Shown here: positions 53,238 through 62,358 of the stretch, in pieces | How the letters are laid out: each line of letters starts with the position of its first letter | Position numbering within the stretch: position 1 is the first letter of the stretch | From: Parerythrobacter jejuensis | GTDB lineage: Bacteria; Pseudomonadota; Alphaproteobacteria; Sphingomonadales; Sphingomonadaceae | DNA length: 64,000 nt | Direction of reading: 5' to 3' | NCBI RefSeq assembly: GCF_039536765.1 | Contig: NZ_BAAAZF010000001.1 | Location: forward strand, 310,001 to 374,000 | The notes under the pieces: generated by a model | Told to the model about the DNA's origin: nothing | Seen by the model: the letters and a program-made list of their open reading frames with translations, nothing else | Database searches by the model: none | Position numbers and translations under genes: made by a program

Positions 53238-53855
53238 ATGGAAACGCCACCGACACAACTTTATCTCATTTCCCCGCAAGACGTTGACGGGGATTTTCCC
53301 AATCGTCTCGAGCGGGCCGTCAAGGCTGGTCCGGTTGCTGCGTTTCAGTTTCGGGTAAAGGGGATTGACCAGCATGAAGCCGCACGGCTCGCTGCGCCGC
53401 TGCAAGAGATATGCGCGGCCAACGATGTTGCTTTCATCGTCAATGACAGTGTGGCGTTAGCCAGGCGATTGAAGGCCGACGGGGTCCATCTGGGCCAGAA
53501 GGATGGGGACCCACGCGAGGCCCGTGAAGAGCTTGGTCCGGATGCGCAGATCGGCGTCACCTGCCACGGCTCGAAGCATCTTGCGATGGAGGCTGGCGAG
53601 GCCGGAACCGACTATGTCGCGTTCGGAGCCTTCTTCCCGAGCACTACAAAGGATAGCGAACACCATCCGGAGCCTGAGATCATCGAGTGGTGGGCCAATT
53701 TGTTCGAGATTCCTTGTGTCGCGATTGGCGGCATTACCCCTGAAAACTGCCGTCCTCTGGTGGATGCCGGCGCTGATTTCTTGGCTGTGTCTGCAGGGGT
53801 CTGGAACCGCGACGAAGTTGAAGCTGTAGAGGCATTTGCGAGAGCGATCGGATGA
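53238..53855 (+). CDS. thiE: Thiamine-phosphate synthase (ThiE family)
   Basis: A 205-residue TIM-barrel enzyme joining the pyrimidine and thiazole halves of thiamine. Family residues are recognisable: AFQFRVKG (Arg and Lys for pyrophosphate), FIVNDSVALA, ADGVHLGQKDGD, DYVAFGAFFPSTTKD and AIGGITPENC. Some positions differ from the textbook pattern (GVTCH where GxSxH is common, and PSTTK where PTxTK is common). No other thiamine genes are nearby, so a divergent paralogue (TenI-like) cannot be excluded. ATG 53238 was chosen because upstream in-frame codons give no family sequence. Confidence 0.86.
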   Translation: METPPTQLYLISPQDVDGDFPNRLERAVKAGPVAAFQFRVKGIDQHEAARLAAPLQEICAANDVAFIVNDSVALARRLKADGVHLGQKDGDPREAREELGPDAQIGVTCHGSKHLAMEAGEAGTDYVAFGAFFPSTTKDSEHHPEPEIIEWWANLFEIPCVAIGGITPENCRPLVDAGADFLAVSAGVWNRDEVEAVEAFARAIG

Positions 53856-53894
53856 CCTGTGCTTGGCGAGCCCTAAAGTGCTATATGGAATCGT

Positions 53895-54593
53895 ATGAAG
53901 TTCTTTGACCGCCTTCTGACCGTCGTGATCACTGCCACGGTAACGTCCATGTTCTGGATTGTCGCCGGGGGAAGCCTGATCGAAAGCGCCAGCTCCGATG
54001 GACAGATCGAAAACACGCGCCCATCGGAGGCTGCCCCGAGTCCCGAGCCAGAGGCAATTGCACCGGAGCGGGCGGAAGCCGTTGCCCGTCAATCCGGCAC
54101 ACCGGCGTCTCCGCTCGACAGGGACGTTGCATCACAGCCGAGCGAGCGGGATTCTGCCAATTTGCTGGTGCCGGTGCTGAATGTGCGTCCCAGCGATCTG
54201 AGCGACACATTCTCGACATCGGAAGGTGGCGGCGCAAGCTTGCACGAGGCTCTCGATATCATGGCGCCTCAGGGCACTACGGTGGTCGCAGCTGCCCCTG
54301 GCACGGTGGAGAAACTTTTCCGGTCCGGCGGTGGTGGTAACACAATCTATATCCGGTCAGCCGATGGCCGGACCATTCATTACTACGCCCACCTCTCAAA
54401 ATATGCGGATGGCTTGCAGGAGGGGCAGCGCGTGCGGCGCGGGCAACGGATCGGGGAGGTCGGAAGTACCGGCAACGCCAATGCCGATGAGCCCCATTTG
54501 CACTTTGCGATCTTGCGGACCACCAAGGGTGCCGAGTGGTGGGAACCGGCAAACGCCGTCAATCCCTATCCCTTGCTGACAGGCGGGCGCTGA
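53895..54593 (+). CDS. M23-family peptidase (LytM/NlpD type) with N-terminal membrane anchor
   Basis: A 232-residue protein with one N-terminal hydrophobic segment (VVITATVTSMFWIVAGGSLI), a Pro/Glu-rich linker to about residue 85, and a C-terminal LytM domain. Zinc ligands appear intact: LHEALDIM (His117, Asp121) and PHLHFAI (His201, His203), with HYYAHLSKY between. It should therefore be a peptidoglycan endopeptidase in the periplasm, perhaps acting in cell separation, although many relatives are inactive activators. It starts 39 bases after thiE and is followed tail to tail by an unknown exported gene. Confidence 0.88.
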   Translation: MKFFDRLLTVVITATVTSMFWIVAGGSLIESASSDGQIENTRPSEAAPSPEPEAIAPERAEAVARQSGTPASPLDRDVASQPSERDSANLLVPVLNVRPSDLSDTFSTSEGGGASLHEALDIMAPQGTTVVAAAPGTVEKLFRSGGGGNTIYIRSADGRTIHYYAHLSKYADGLQEGQRVRRGQRIGEVGSTGNANADEPHLHFAILRTTKGAEWWEPANAVNPYPLLTGGR

Positions 54594-54596
54594 GAT

Positions 54597-54965
54597 CTAT
54601 TGAAGCGGGCCGGTTCGCACGCAGCGAAGCCGGCTGAGCGAGCCATCGACTCCGATCTTGCGAAGAATGCTCGTGCCCATGCGCTGGAAACGCTGATCCT
54701 TCAGCGGGCCGCGGGTAAAAACAAGCTCTTTACCGCGCATCAGATATGTACCGTCGCCCTGAGGGCTGAGATAGCGTGATGCGTTCTTGATCGAGAAACG
54801 CAGCTCTTCGATCGGCACCCATGCTGCACCGCCTGCGTCACCGGGCAAGGAACACTGGTAGCGCCCCACGGGCAACGTCGTCAGCGGCGCACCTGATTGC
54901 GACAAGGCTGGCGCCGGCGCGGCGAGACAAACGGCAGCAACAAGAATGGGCAGTTTTCTGAGCAC
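54597..54965 (-). CDS. Exported hypothetical protein
   Basis: A 122-residue protein with signal peptide MLRKLPILVAAVCLAAPAPALS. The mature part has a GRYQCSLPGD segment, an aromatic RYLSPQGDGTYLMRGKELVF stretch and a C-terminal RLRCVRTG; the two cysteines may form a disulfide. I do not recognise a family. It lies only 3 bases from the M23 peptidase stop, tail to tail, and 129 bases from efp, from which it is divergent. Confidence 0.7.
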   Translation of the reverse strand: MLRKLPILVAAVCLAAPAPALSQSGAPLTTLPVGRYQCSLPGDAGGAAWVPIEELRFSIKNASRYLSPQGDGTYLMRGKELVFTRGPLKDQRFQRMGTSILRKIGVDGSLSRLRCVRTGPLQ

Positions 54966-55094
54966 GGGATGATTCCTATCAAGGCGATGCCCATATGGCC
55001 ACTAACCTTGCTCCTGCATGAGCGCTAAGCTAGAGGGCGCGCCATAGGGCGTCCTTCAAACGGGCGCATTACCAGACATAAGGCTTGTGACCCC

Positions 55095-55658
55095 ATGAAG
55101 ATCAGCGGCGTGGACATTCGTCCCGGCAACATCATTGAATATGAAAAAGGCATCTGGAAAGTTGCCAAGATCCAGCACACGCAGCCGGGCAAGGGCGGCG
55201 CGTATATGCAGGTCGAGATGAAGAACCTGGAAGATGGCCGGAAAACAAACGTTCGCTTCCGCAGCGCGGACACGGTCGAAAAGGTCCGCCTCGATACCAA
55301 GGAATACCAGTTCCTTTACGAAGATGGCGACATGCTCGTTTTCATGGAGCAGGAAACCTACGAGCAGATCAATTTGCCAAGTGATCTGCTCGGTGACGCC
55401 CGCCCGTTCCTTCAGGACGGGATGCAGGTCTTGCTCGAGCTGTGGGAAGAAAAACCCATCAGCGTGCAATTGCCGCAACAGATCGAGGCTGAGATTGTCG
55501 AAGCTGATGCTGTGGTGAAGGGGCAAACCGCTTCTTCCAGCTACAAGCCTGCCGTGCTCGACAATGGTGTGCGGATCATGGTTCCGCCGCACATTGGCAG
55601 CGGCACCCGCATTGTGGTTGATGTGTATGAACAAACCTATGTCGGGAAGGCGGGCTAA
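55095..55658 (+). CDS. efp: Elongation factor P
   Basis: A 187-residue translation factor that rescues ribosomes stalled at polyproline. Three beta-barrel domains are recognisable from [19 protein letters not shown] to the C-terminal [13 protein letters not shown]. The tip-loop lysine is Lys33 in [13 protein letters not shown], the position modified by EpmA or other systems in many bacteria; no modifying enzyme gene lies nearby. Proline-rich proteins in this window, such as the E2 linker, are its likely clients. The gene is followed six bases later by suhB. Confidence 0.96.
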   Translation: MKISGVDIRPGNIIEYEKGIWKVAKIQHTQPGKGGAYMQVEMKNLEDGRKTNVRFRSADTVEKVRLDTKEYQFLYEDGDMLVFMEQETYEQINLPSDLLGDARPFLQDGMQVLLELWEEKPISVQLPQQIEAEIVEADAVVKGQTASSSYKPAVLDNGVRIMVPPHIGSGTRIVVDVYEQTYVGKAG

Positions 55659-55664
55659 GCATCC

Positions 55665-56483
55665 ATGTCGATGTATTCCGGCCTGGTCCGTGTGATGGAA
55701 AAGGCTGCCCGCAAAGCGGGTGGCAAGCTGCGCCGTGACTTCGGCGAAGTCGAGCATCTCCAGGTAAGTCGCAAAGGCCCGGCCGATTTCGTTTCGAAAG
55801 CGGATCGCGTGGCCGAGCGCACGATCTATGACGAACTTCTCTATGCGCGCCCTGATTGGGGTTTTGTGCTGGAAGAGGCCGGCATTATCGAAGGCGATGC
55901 CAACAAACCGCGCTGGATTATCGATCCGCTCGACGGCACCAGCAACTTCCTGCACGGTATTCCGCATTTCGCGATTTCTATCGCTGTGCAGGAGCCGAAG
56001 TTAGATGGCTCGGGCTGGGGCGAGGTGACCGCAGCCGTGATCTACCAACCGATCACTGACGAAACCTATTGGGCGGAGAAGACGCGCGGTGCGTGGCTGC
56101 AGGATGCTCGATTGCGCGTTTCTTCGCGCCGGAACCTGCCAGACGCATTGGTCGCTACCGGGATTCCCTTTCAAGGCCATGGTGACTTTGCCGAGTGGAG
56201 CCGGATCTTCGGAGCGATTGGCCCCGAAGTAGCGGGCATTCGCCGTTTCGGCGCTGCGTCGCTCGACCTTGCGTGGCTTGCGCAGGGCCGCTTTGATGGC
56301 TTCTGGGAAAGCGGGCTGAGTGACTGGGATACTGCTGCAGGGTGTCTACTCGTGCGGGAAGCGGGAGGATTTGTGACCGATTTCCGAGGTCGGTCCGAGC
56401 ATATCCATTCCAAGCAAATTCTGGCGGCCAATGGTGATCTTCATTCCAAATTGCACAAATTGCTAGCGAACTCCCTGAAGTAA
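55665..56483 (+). CDS. suhB: Inositol-1-monophosphatase (SuhB type)
   Basis: A 272-residue member of the IMPase family with all metal-binding motifs: DFVSKADRVAE, EEAGIIEG, WIIDPLDGTSNFLHG, and the C-terminal LSDWDTAAGCLLVREAGG. SuhB-type proteins hydrolyse myo-inositol-1-phosphate and, in some bacteria, assist antitermination of rRNA transcription. It lies six bases after efp and is probably co-transcribed. This family member is distinct from the one at 4759, with which it shares only the motifs. Confidence 0.9.
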   Translation: MSMYSGLVRVMEKAARKAGGKLRRDFGEVEHLQVSRKGPADFVSKADRVAERTIYDELLYARPDWGFVLEEAGIIEGDANKPRWIIDPLDGTSNFLHGIPHFAISIAVQEPKLDGSGWGEVTAAVIYQPITDETYWAEKTRGAWLQDARLRVSSRRNLPDALVATGIPFQGHGDFAEWSRIFGAIGPEVAGIRRFGAASLDLAWLAQGRFDGFWESGLSDWDTAAGCLLVREAGGFVTDFRGRSEHIHSKQILAANGDLHSKLHKLLANSLK

Positions 56484-56536
56484 CTTGCCTGCGTGGCAGG
56501 GCATCGCTAATTAGCGCGCCTTGGCCGTCAGGCTGT

Positions 56537-56621
56537 GCCCCTGTGGTGGAATTGGTAGACGCGTTCGACTCAAAATCGAATTCCTAACGGAGTGCCCGTT
56601 CGAGTCGGGCCAGGGGCACCA
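56537..56621 (+). tRNA. tRNA-Leu (CAA)
   Basis: An 85-nt type II tRNA. Acceptor GCCCCTG pairs with CAGGGGC, discriminator A, encoded CCA. The anticodon stem TTCGA/TCGAA encloses CTCAAAA, giving CAA; the long variable arm CCTAACGGAGT and T-arm GTTCGAGTC follow. It reads UUG leucine codons. Confidence 0.95.
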
Positions 56622-56626
56622 CCCTT

Positions 56627-57673
56627 TCAAACATCCAGTCTGACCTTGATTACACCGTCGTCGCGGCTGTCGAACAGACGATAGGCTTCGGCGCCCTCGT
56701 CCAGCCCGAACTCATGGCTGAACAGGCTTGTTGCCTTGATCCTGCCATCGCGGACCAATGGGATCAGGTGGGGCCAGGTGGCAGTGACATTGCAGATGCC
56801 GCCGCGCGCCGTGACATTCTTGAACATCAGCAGTGGCATGGACAGGGCATCGTCCGGCTGCGGTATGCCGACGAAGCTGACATTCCCGCCATGGGCAACC
56901 AGTGGCAAGACTGCAGCTATTGCTCCGCTGGCCCCTGAAGCTTCGAACACCGATTGCACATTTCGGCCGCCGGTCATTTCGCGGACCGTCGGGATGAGCT
57001 CTGCCCCTGGTTCGAGAGCGATGGCACCCAGCTTCTCGGCCATGACGCGCCGTTCGGCGACCGGATCGATAGCAAAGACTTGTGCGGCGCCGAGCAAAAG
57101 CGCGAGCTCGACACCGATCAGGCCGATTGGGCCCAAGCCGACAACGGCCACAGTTCCACCGGGCTTCGGTTCGGCACGGGTCAGGCCGAAATAGGCAGTC
57201 GCCATAGCATCGGTGAGAAGGAGGGACTGTTCAACCGTAAGCCCATCCATCGAATGCAACGTCAGGTCGGCATTGGGAATGTTGACCAGCTCGGCTTGCC
57301 CACCCTGAAGCCCTGGCCCGATCCCGAATGCTGTCGAATGGACGCATCCGATCGGGTTGCCGACGCGGCACGCACTGCATTGACCGCAACCGGTGCCTCC
57401 TGCCGAGAGAACTTTGTCGCCCACCTTGTGGGTGTGCACATCACGACCAACCTCGACGACCTCGCCCACGAATTCATGTCCGCAGCAGAATTTGGGTGCA
57501 TCACCCCCGTAATCCGTGCTTCCGATGGCATCGCCATGATACATGTGCAGGTCCGAGCCGCAGATCGAGCAACTGGAGACCTGCAGGATTGCACTGTTGG
57601 GAGAGCGCAGTTCAGGGTCTGCGTATTCCTCGTAACGGATGTCGCGCGGGCCGTTGAAGACGAGTGCTTTCAT
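56627..57673 (-). CDS. Zinc-dependent alcohol dehydrogenase (MDR family)
   Basis: A 348-residue medium-chain dehydrogenase. Catalytic zinc ligands lie in SSCSICGSDLHM (Cys) and CCGHEF (His-Glu); the structural zinc site is the four-cysteine cluster GTGCGQCSACRVGNPIGC. The Rossmann loop VAVVGLGPIGLIG binds the coenzyme. It resembles the family of sorbitol, threonine and formaldehyde-type dehydrogenases, and the substrate cannot be stated. ATG 57673 starts MKALVFNGPRDIRY. It ends five bases after tRNA-Leu on the other strand and is divergent from the unknown membrane protein. Confidence 0.9.
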   Translation of the reverse strand: MKALVFNGPRDIRYEEYADPELRSPNSAILQVSSCSICGSDLHMYHGDAIGSTDYGGDAPKFCCGHEFVGEVVEVGRDVHTHKVGDKVLSAGGTGCGQCSACRVGNPIGCVHSTAFGIGPGLQGGQAELVNIPNADLTLHSMDGLTVEQSLLLTDAMATAYFGLTRAEPKPGGTVAVVGLGPIGLIGVELALLLGAAQVFAIDPVAERRVMAEKLGAIALEPGAELIPTVREMTGGRNVQSVFEASGASGAIAAVLPLVAHGGNVSFVGIPQPDDALSMPLLMFKNVTARGGICNVTATWPHLIPLVRDGRIKATSLFSHEFGLDEGAEAYRLFDSRDDGVIKVRLDV

Positions 57674-57774
57674 TTGATGTAACCTTTGTTCGCATTCTGG
57701 CGAATGTACCGCTCAGGAGCTGCGCGTCTATGGGGGATGCGGGCCCATACCCGTTCAATTCTGGGGACTGCATC

Positions 57775-58371
57775 ATGACCTACACTTCGCGCGGCGCCGT
57801 GACCGCCGTTTCGCTTGCTCTTTTGGCTACCGTGGCGACGCAACTGTTCTACGTCGGTGTAATCTCTGGAATGGAAGATGGTAACTTTCTTCGCCGCATC
57901 GTCTGGACCACCGAAATGGCCATGTTCACCTTGGTCGCCGTTGCTGCATTGCCTTTGGCTAATGGTCGCGGTCCCAACACACTGGCCTGGTCTGCCGTAG
58001 CAATTTCCGGGATCATGAACGTCATCCAGGTCGGCATGGGGCTTTCCGAATTTCCCCAAGCTATGGAATCGCCGGACGGGCAAGTCTTCCAGACAGTACT
58101 CAACGGCGCGTTCTTCCTTTACTTCCACGCCAAGGCGTTGGTCGGTCTGGCCGCTATCGGGCTCGGGCTCGCAGCATTGCAAGGCGGGACCACACTTGGC
58201 AAAGTGCTCGGCGGCCTTTCGATTCTGGCTGGACTGGCCGCAGCAGGCCTCAACTTGTTGGGCATGGCGAACGGCATGGAAATGACATTCCCGGCCGGTG
58301 CCGCAGGAACTGCTGCGACTGCGTTGCTGGCTCTGACGGCGCTGACAGTTCTGCGCAACAGGTACGACTAA
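57775..58371 (+). CDS. Unknown multi-pass membrane protein
   Basis: A 198-residue protein with about six hydrophobic segments (for example AVTAVSLALLATVATQL, FTLVAVAALPLA, AWSAVAISGIMNVI and ALVGLAAIGLGLAAL). I recognise no family or catalytic motif. ATG 57775 begins the first membrane segment after a short MTYTSRG leader. It lies 100 bases from the divergent alcohol dehydrogenase gene, a shared promoter region, and 110 bases before the SLC13-type transporter in the same direction. Interhelical Gly and small residues are frequent. No partner is evident. Confidence 0.7.
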   Translation: MTYTSRGAVTAVSLALLATVATQLFYVGVISGMEDGNFLRRIVWTTEMAMFTLVAVAALPLANGRGPNTLAWSAVAISGIMNVIQVGMGLSEFPQAMESPDGQVFQTVLNGAFFLYFHAKALVGLAAIGLGLAALQGGTTLGKVLGGLSILAGLAAAGLNLLGMANGMEMTFPAGAAGTAATALLALTALTVLRNRYD

Positions 58372-58481
58372 TTGTTGCATTAGAGGGCGGGGCTCGCACC
58401 CTAAGGGTGGGCTCCGCCAAACATTTGCTTGCGAATAGTAATTGCCTAATGGCCCGGGATGCCGTTATTCCCTGAGCCAGC

Positions 58482-60281
58482 ATGATCGCCGCTCCTTCAT
58501 TCCATGCGATAGCCGCGATGATAGTGACGATCGCGATGTTTATCGGCTTCGCTCGCGGCAGGCTCTCGACCGAAATTGTTTCCCTACTTACCATCGCGGT
58601 TATCGCGGTCGGGCTCTATTTCTTTCCGCTTGCCGGCACCAAGCCAACCGATGGCCTTGCGCTCGCATTTTCCGGGTTTGGTCACTACGCGCTGATTACC
58701 ATCTGTGCGCTGATGATTATGGGCCGGGGTCTGGTCGTTACCGGCGCGCTGGAACCTGTGGCGCGGTTCCTCGAGAAGGTATTCAAATACAATATCCAGC
58801 TTGGCCTGTTGGTCAGCCTGTTGTTGGCGTTCTTCCTGTCCATGGGCGTGAACGACACGCCGGTGCTGGTCCTGCTCCTACCGATTTTCGTAACGCTAGC
58901 GGCACGAGGGGCCCTGCCGGCTTCCAAGACCCTGATCCCCCTCAATGCGGCCGTTCTGATCGGCGGCATGGCGACAACGATCGGCACATCGACCAATATT
59001 CTCGTTGTCTCGATCGCGATGGATCTGGGCATGCCCCAAATGGGCGTGTTCCATTATACGCCGATCGTCCTCGTCGCAGGGGCCATAGCGTTGCCATATC
59101 TCTGGTTGGTGATGCCGCGACTGCTGGGAGACAACCGGACCGAAGACAATCACCAGACCCGTCGCTTTTTCTCGCGGTTGCGAGTTGGCGAAGAATCCGA
59201 ATTGGTCGGGCAGGACATTGCATCCTTACTCAAGATCCTCCCTGAAGGGATCACTTTCCACGATAAGACCGAGGGTGCGATTACCGCGCAACAACGCTTG
59301 TTGATCTCGGGTACGCATGATGCGTTGGAAGAAGCGATGCGAGTGATTGGTGGGGAGGTTGCTCCGATCTGGGTGATCGACAAGATCCGCCGCAAATCAC
59401 GCGAAGTCGGTCAGGATATCGGCGTTGTCGAAATGACGGTGACGCCCGATTCCCGCCTCATCAACCGCACCATGCCGACCTCCGGCGTCGCCGATCTCTA
59501 TGGTGTTGCGGTGTTGGGCATCCACCGTCCGGACCGGATCGTGGGTGATCGCGAGCATTATAGCGAAGGCGGTGACCTGCGCATTGCAGAGGGTGATGTA
59601 TTCCTGGTGATGGGTTTGCCAGCCGACCTACAGGAATTCGCACGCTCGGACAGCCTCCTCCAGCTGGAGGGGATGCGCGAACTGCCGCGCCGGTCCAAGG
59701 CCTGGCTGTCCGCTGCCATTATGCTTGGCTCGGTTGGCACAGCATCTATCGGCCTGTTCCCGATTGCCATTTCGGCGTTGGCCGGTGCGATCCTGATGTT
59801 CGTGACCGGTTGCGTGAAGTTTGACCGAGTGGGCAGGGCGCTTTCGGCAAAGGTAATTGTGCTGGTCGCGGCCAGTATCGCGATCGGGCGGATTATCGAC
59901 GATAGTGGCGCAGCGGAATGGCTGGGGCAGGTTATGGCTTATGGCCTGCAATTCCTCGCCCCTGCAGCCGTGCTCGCGGCGATCATGCTGTTCGTGACAT
60001 TGCTGACGAATTTTGCATCAAATGCGACAGCTGCCACGGTCGGCACGCCCATTGCTTTCAGCATCGCGTCCCAGCTGGGCTTGCCGCCCGAACCTTTGAT
60101 CCTCGCCGTGCTGTTCGGTTGCAACCTGTGTTATGCCACCCCGATTGCATACCAGACCAATATGCTGATCATGGCCGAGGGGTCCTATGAATTCAAAGAC
60201 TACATCCGCACCGGCGTGCCGTTGGTGTTGCTGATGGTCACGACACTTTCGATCCTGTTGGTCATTACCTACGGCATGTAA
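58482..60281 (+). CDS. SLC13/DASS-type anion transporter with cytoplasmic RCK_C (TrkA-C) domains
   Basis: A 599-residue transporter. The two membrane halves each carry the family signature: GVNDTPVLVLLLPIFVTLA with GGMATTIGTSTNI in the first and NFASNATAATVGTPIAFSI in the second. Between them, about residues 220-390, are two soluble RCK_C/TrkA-C-like modules (GQDIASLLKILPEGITF; SRLINRTMPTSGVADLY) that usually sense nucleotides or ions. Substrates in this family include sulfate, citrate, dicarboxylates or arsenite-like anions; none can be assigned. The gene begins at ATG 58482 and has no partner gene. Confidence 0.86.
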   Translation: MIAAPSFHAIAAMIVTIAMFIGFARGRLSTEIVSLLTIAVIAVGLYFFPLAGTKPTDGLALAFSGFGHYALITICALMIMGRGLVVTGALEPVARFLEKVFKYNIQLGLLVSLLLAFFLSMGVNDTPVLVLLLPIFVTLAARGALPASKTLIPLNAAVLIGGMATTIGTSTNILVVSIAMDLGMPQMGVFHYTPIVLVAGAIALPYLWLVMPRLLGDNRTEDNHQTRRFFSRLRVGEESELVGQDIASLLKILPEGITFHDKTEGAITAQQRLLISGTHDALEEAMRVIGGEVAPIWVIDKIRRKSREVGQDIGVVEMTVTPDSRLINRTMPTSGVADLYGVAVLGIHRPDRIVGDREHYSEGGDLRIAEGDVFLVMGLPADLQEFARSDSLLQLEGMRELPRRSKAWLSAAIMLGSVGTASIGLFPIAISALAGAILMFVTGCVKFDRVGRALSAKVIVLVAASIAIGRIIDDSGAAEWLGQVMAYGLQFLAPAAVLAAIMLFVTLLTNFASNATAATVGTPIAFSIASQLGLPPEPLILAVLFGCNLCYATPIAYQTNMLIMAEGSYEFKDYIRTGVPLVLLMVTTLSILLVITYGM

Positions 60282-60343
60282 GAAGCTGGATCATTGGCTT
60301 AAGAGAAAAAGCGCTGCTGGAGCAGTGCGGGGAGAGGCAAAAG

Positions 60344-61669
60344 ATGAAGAACTGGATTGGACTTGGGGTTGTGTCGGCTCTCGCCATTGCCATGCCTGCA
60401 CAGGCGAACGATCTGCGTGAGGCACTGTCCGAAGACATGCCAGGACTGATGGAGCTATATCGTGATCTGCATGCCAATCCGGAACTAAGCTTCGAAGAAG
60501 TCGAAACTGCCAAGAAGCTTGCCATCCGCGCGCGCGAATTGGGTTTCGATGTCACCGAGGGGGTCGGAAAGACGGGTGTCGTCGCAGTTATGCGGAACGG
60601 CGATGGCCCCACCGTTATGCTGCGCGCGGATATGGATGGCCTGCCGGTGGTCGAACAGACGGGGCTGCCCTATGCCTCCAAACGCATTGCGACGCCTGCG
60701 TCGGGTGTCGAAACCGGTGTCATGCATGCCTGCGGGCACGATACACATATGACCGCCTGGATCGGCGCGGCGCAATTGCTGGCCGAACGCAAGGATGAAT
60801 GGTCAGGCACGCTTGTCATGATCCTGCAGCCGGCAGAAGAGCTAGGGCTTGGTGCGCTTGCTATGCTCGAAGACGGATTGTTCGAACGCTTTCCCAAGCC
60901 GGATTATGTCCTGGGCTTCCACGATGCGGCCCAGTTCCCGGCCGGAATGATCGGTTATTCGCCCGGCTATGCACTTGCCAATGTCGATAGTGTCGATGTG
61001 ACTGTAAAAGGGATTGGCGGGCACGGGGCATACCCGCACACGACCAAGGATCCGATTGTCCTGGCGAGTGCAATCGTGATGAAGCTGCAAACCCTGGTGA
61101 GTCGGGAAAGCTCCCCGCTGGATCCTGCTGTTGTAACAGTGGGCAGTTTCCTTGCCGGTTCGAAGCACAACATCATTTCCGATGAGGCCAAGCTGCAACT
61201 GACGGTGCGGTCCTACAGCGACGAATCGCGCAAATTGCTGCTCGACGGAATTCGACGGATCGCGCGCGGGGAGGCAATTGCGGCGGGTTTGCCGGACGAT
61301 AGGATGCCGGAAGTGACCGTAATCGAACCCTATACCCCCTCAACTTACAACACGCCTGAATTCACCGAGCAGGTCATGGCCGGGCTGCGCCAGCGTTTCG
61401 GCGATGACCGTGTGATGCAGGTGCCATCAGTGATGGGCGGAGAGGATTTCGGGCAGTTTTACCGCGCCGATCGCGAGAACATCGAATCGCTTATCTTTTG
61501 GGTTGGGGGCGTTCCGGAGGATGATTTCGCGGCCTCACAGCGGGGCGAGATGGAACTGCCTTCCTTGCACAGCCCGTTCTGGGCTCCGGATGCCGAGAAG
61601 GTGATTGTCACGGCAACCGAAGCGATGGCGGCTGCGACATTGGACTTGATGCCTGCAAAAGGCGGTTAA
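60344..61669 (+). CDS. Exported M20-family amidohydrolase (peptidase M20D type)
   Basis: A 441-residue protein with signal peptide MKNWIGLGVVSALAIAMPAQA. The di-metal site is visible: MHACGHDTHMTAW (His/Asp), ILQPAEELGLGALAM (Glu-Glu), and VMGGEDFGQFY near the C-terminus. The HxxGH and EE motifs indicate an active hydrolase removing acyl or aminoacyl groups, the family of hippurate hydrolase and IAA-amino acid hydrolase. GGGGAGAGG lies just before the ATG. It is 62 bases after the SLC13-type gene and may be co-transcribed with it, an export/uptake plus hydrolysis pairing that is plausible but unproven. Confidence 0.9.
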   Translation: MKNWIGLGVVSALAIAMPAQANDLREALSEDMPGLMELYRDLHANPELSFEEVETAKKLAIRARELGFDVTEGVGKTGVVAVMRNGDGPTVMLRADMDGLPVVEQTGLPYASKRIATPASGVETGVMHACGHDTHMTAWIGAAQLLAERKDEWSGTLVMILQPAEELGLGALAMLEDGLFERFPKPDYVLGFHDAAQFPAGMIGYSPGYALANVDSVDVTVKGIGGHGAYPHTTKDPIVLASAIVMKLQTLVSRESSPLDPAVVTVGSFLAGSKHNIISDEAKLQLTVRSYSDESRKLLLDGIRRIARGEAIAAGLPDDRMPEVTVIEPYTPSTYNTPEFTEQVMAGLRQRFGDDRVMQVPSVMGGEDFGQFYRADRENIESLIFWVGGVPEDDFAASQRGEMELPSLHSPFWAPDAEKVIVTATEAMAAATLDLMPAKGG

Positions 61670-61677
61670 GCCGGGTT

Positions 61678-62238
61678 CTAGAACTCGTCCTGGTTGATTG
61701 AGCCCCGAGCGAACGGATCATTCTTTGCACCAGATCGCTGGCGCGATGCGGCACCCAGCTTTTCCAGAGCGGCTCTGCGCTGTGATGCTGTGCCTGAGAG
61801 GAAGATGTTCTTCCCGCCAGTCAGCTGGTGTCGCATTTCTGTCGAGAGCGCGAACCATTCTTCCTCGGTCAGGCCAACGAGTGTCCAGACTGCGGCCTCT
61901 TGCCCCGCCTTGGACGGGGCGCGCTTTGTGTTGGGAGTCAGCGTTCCCGATCCCCGGGTCGCAACCAATGGGCTGCCGAAACTGGTTTCAGGGCCGAAAT
62001 TGGCCTGCGCAGGCGCCGCACCAGCACGTTGGGTGATCACCGACATACTCTCTTCGTTGGCCCGGGCCTGCGCGGCTCTTTGCTCTTCGACTTGTTGGGC
62101 AACTTCTTCGCGTACTGTCTGCTGCGCGTCCTCGTCTGCCATAAGCGCAACGCTGGCTGTCACTAGGACAGTGACAACGGCAAAATGGCGATACATCTTC
62201 GCCATGCTAATGGGCTTCTTTTTGCGGTTCCGGACCAT
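61678..62238 (-). CDS. Hypothetical protein with N-terminal hydrophobic segment
   Basis: A 186-residue protein that I do not recognise. After a basic start (MVRNRKKKPISMAKMYR) comes a hydrophobic segment FAVVTVLVTASVALMA, a charged helix-prone stretch (TVREEVAQQVEEQRAAQARA), then a Ser/Gly-rich region and a C-terminal part with AVWTLVGLTEEEWFALSTEM. Start choice is uncertain: ATG 62238 or internal Met codons at the MAKMYR position. It ends 8 bases from the amidohydrolase stop, tail to tail. It is most probably a periplasmic or membrane-tethered protein. Confidence 0.6.
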   Translation of the reverse strand: MVRNRKKKPISMAKMYRHFAVVTVLVTASVALMADEDAQQTVREEVAQQVEEQRAAQARANEESMSVITQRAGAAPAQANFGPETSFGSPLVATRGSGTLTPNTKRAPSKAGQEAAVWTLVGLTEEEWFALSTEMRHQLTGGKNIFLSGTASQRRAALEKLGAASRQRSGAKNDPFARGSINQDEF

Positions 62239-62285
62239 TCCGGCGGCTTAGCAGCAGGTGGTTAATCAATCGCGAGGAGGTGCCG

Positions 62286-62327
62286 GACAAATAACGGCCG
62301 CCGGAAGGTTTCCCCTCCGACGGCCGT
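62286..62327 (-). terminator. Rho-independent terminator after the aceA unit
   Basis: On the minus strand: ACGGCCGTCGGA, a loop with GGGGAAACC, TCCGGCGGCCGT, then TATTTGTCC. The stem has eleven or more pairs with one mismatch, and the trailing T-run is short. It follows the 57-residue gene at 62359 and precedes the gene ending at 62238. Confidence 0.7.
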
Positions 62328-62358
62328 GTCTCCTCCCCAGGAGATGGTGTGCGTCGCC

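Noticed and set aside
53895-54593. Possible inactive (degenerate) LytM domain
   Set aside because: All four zinc-site residues (His117, Asp121, His201, His203) are present, so it is likely active.
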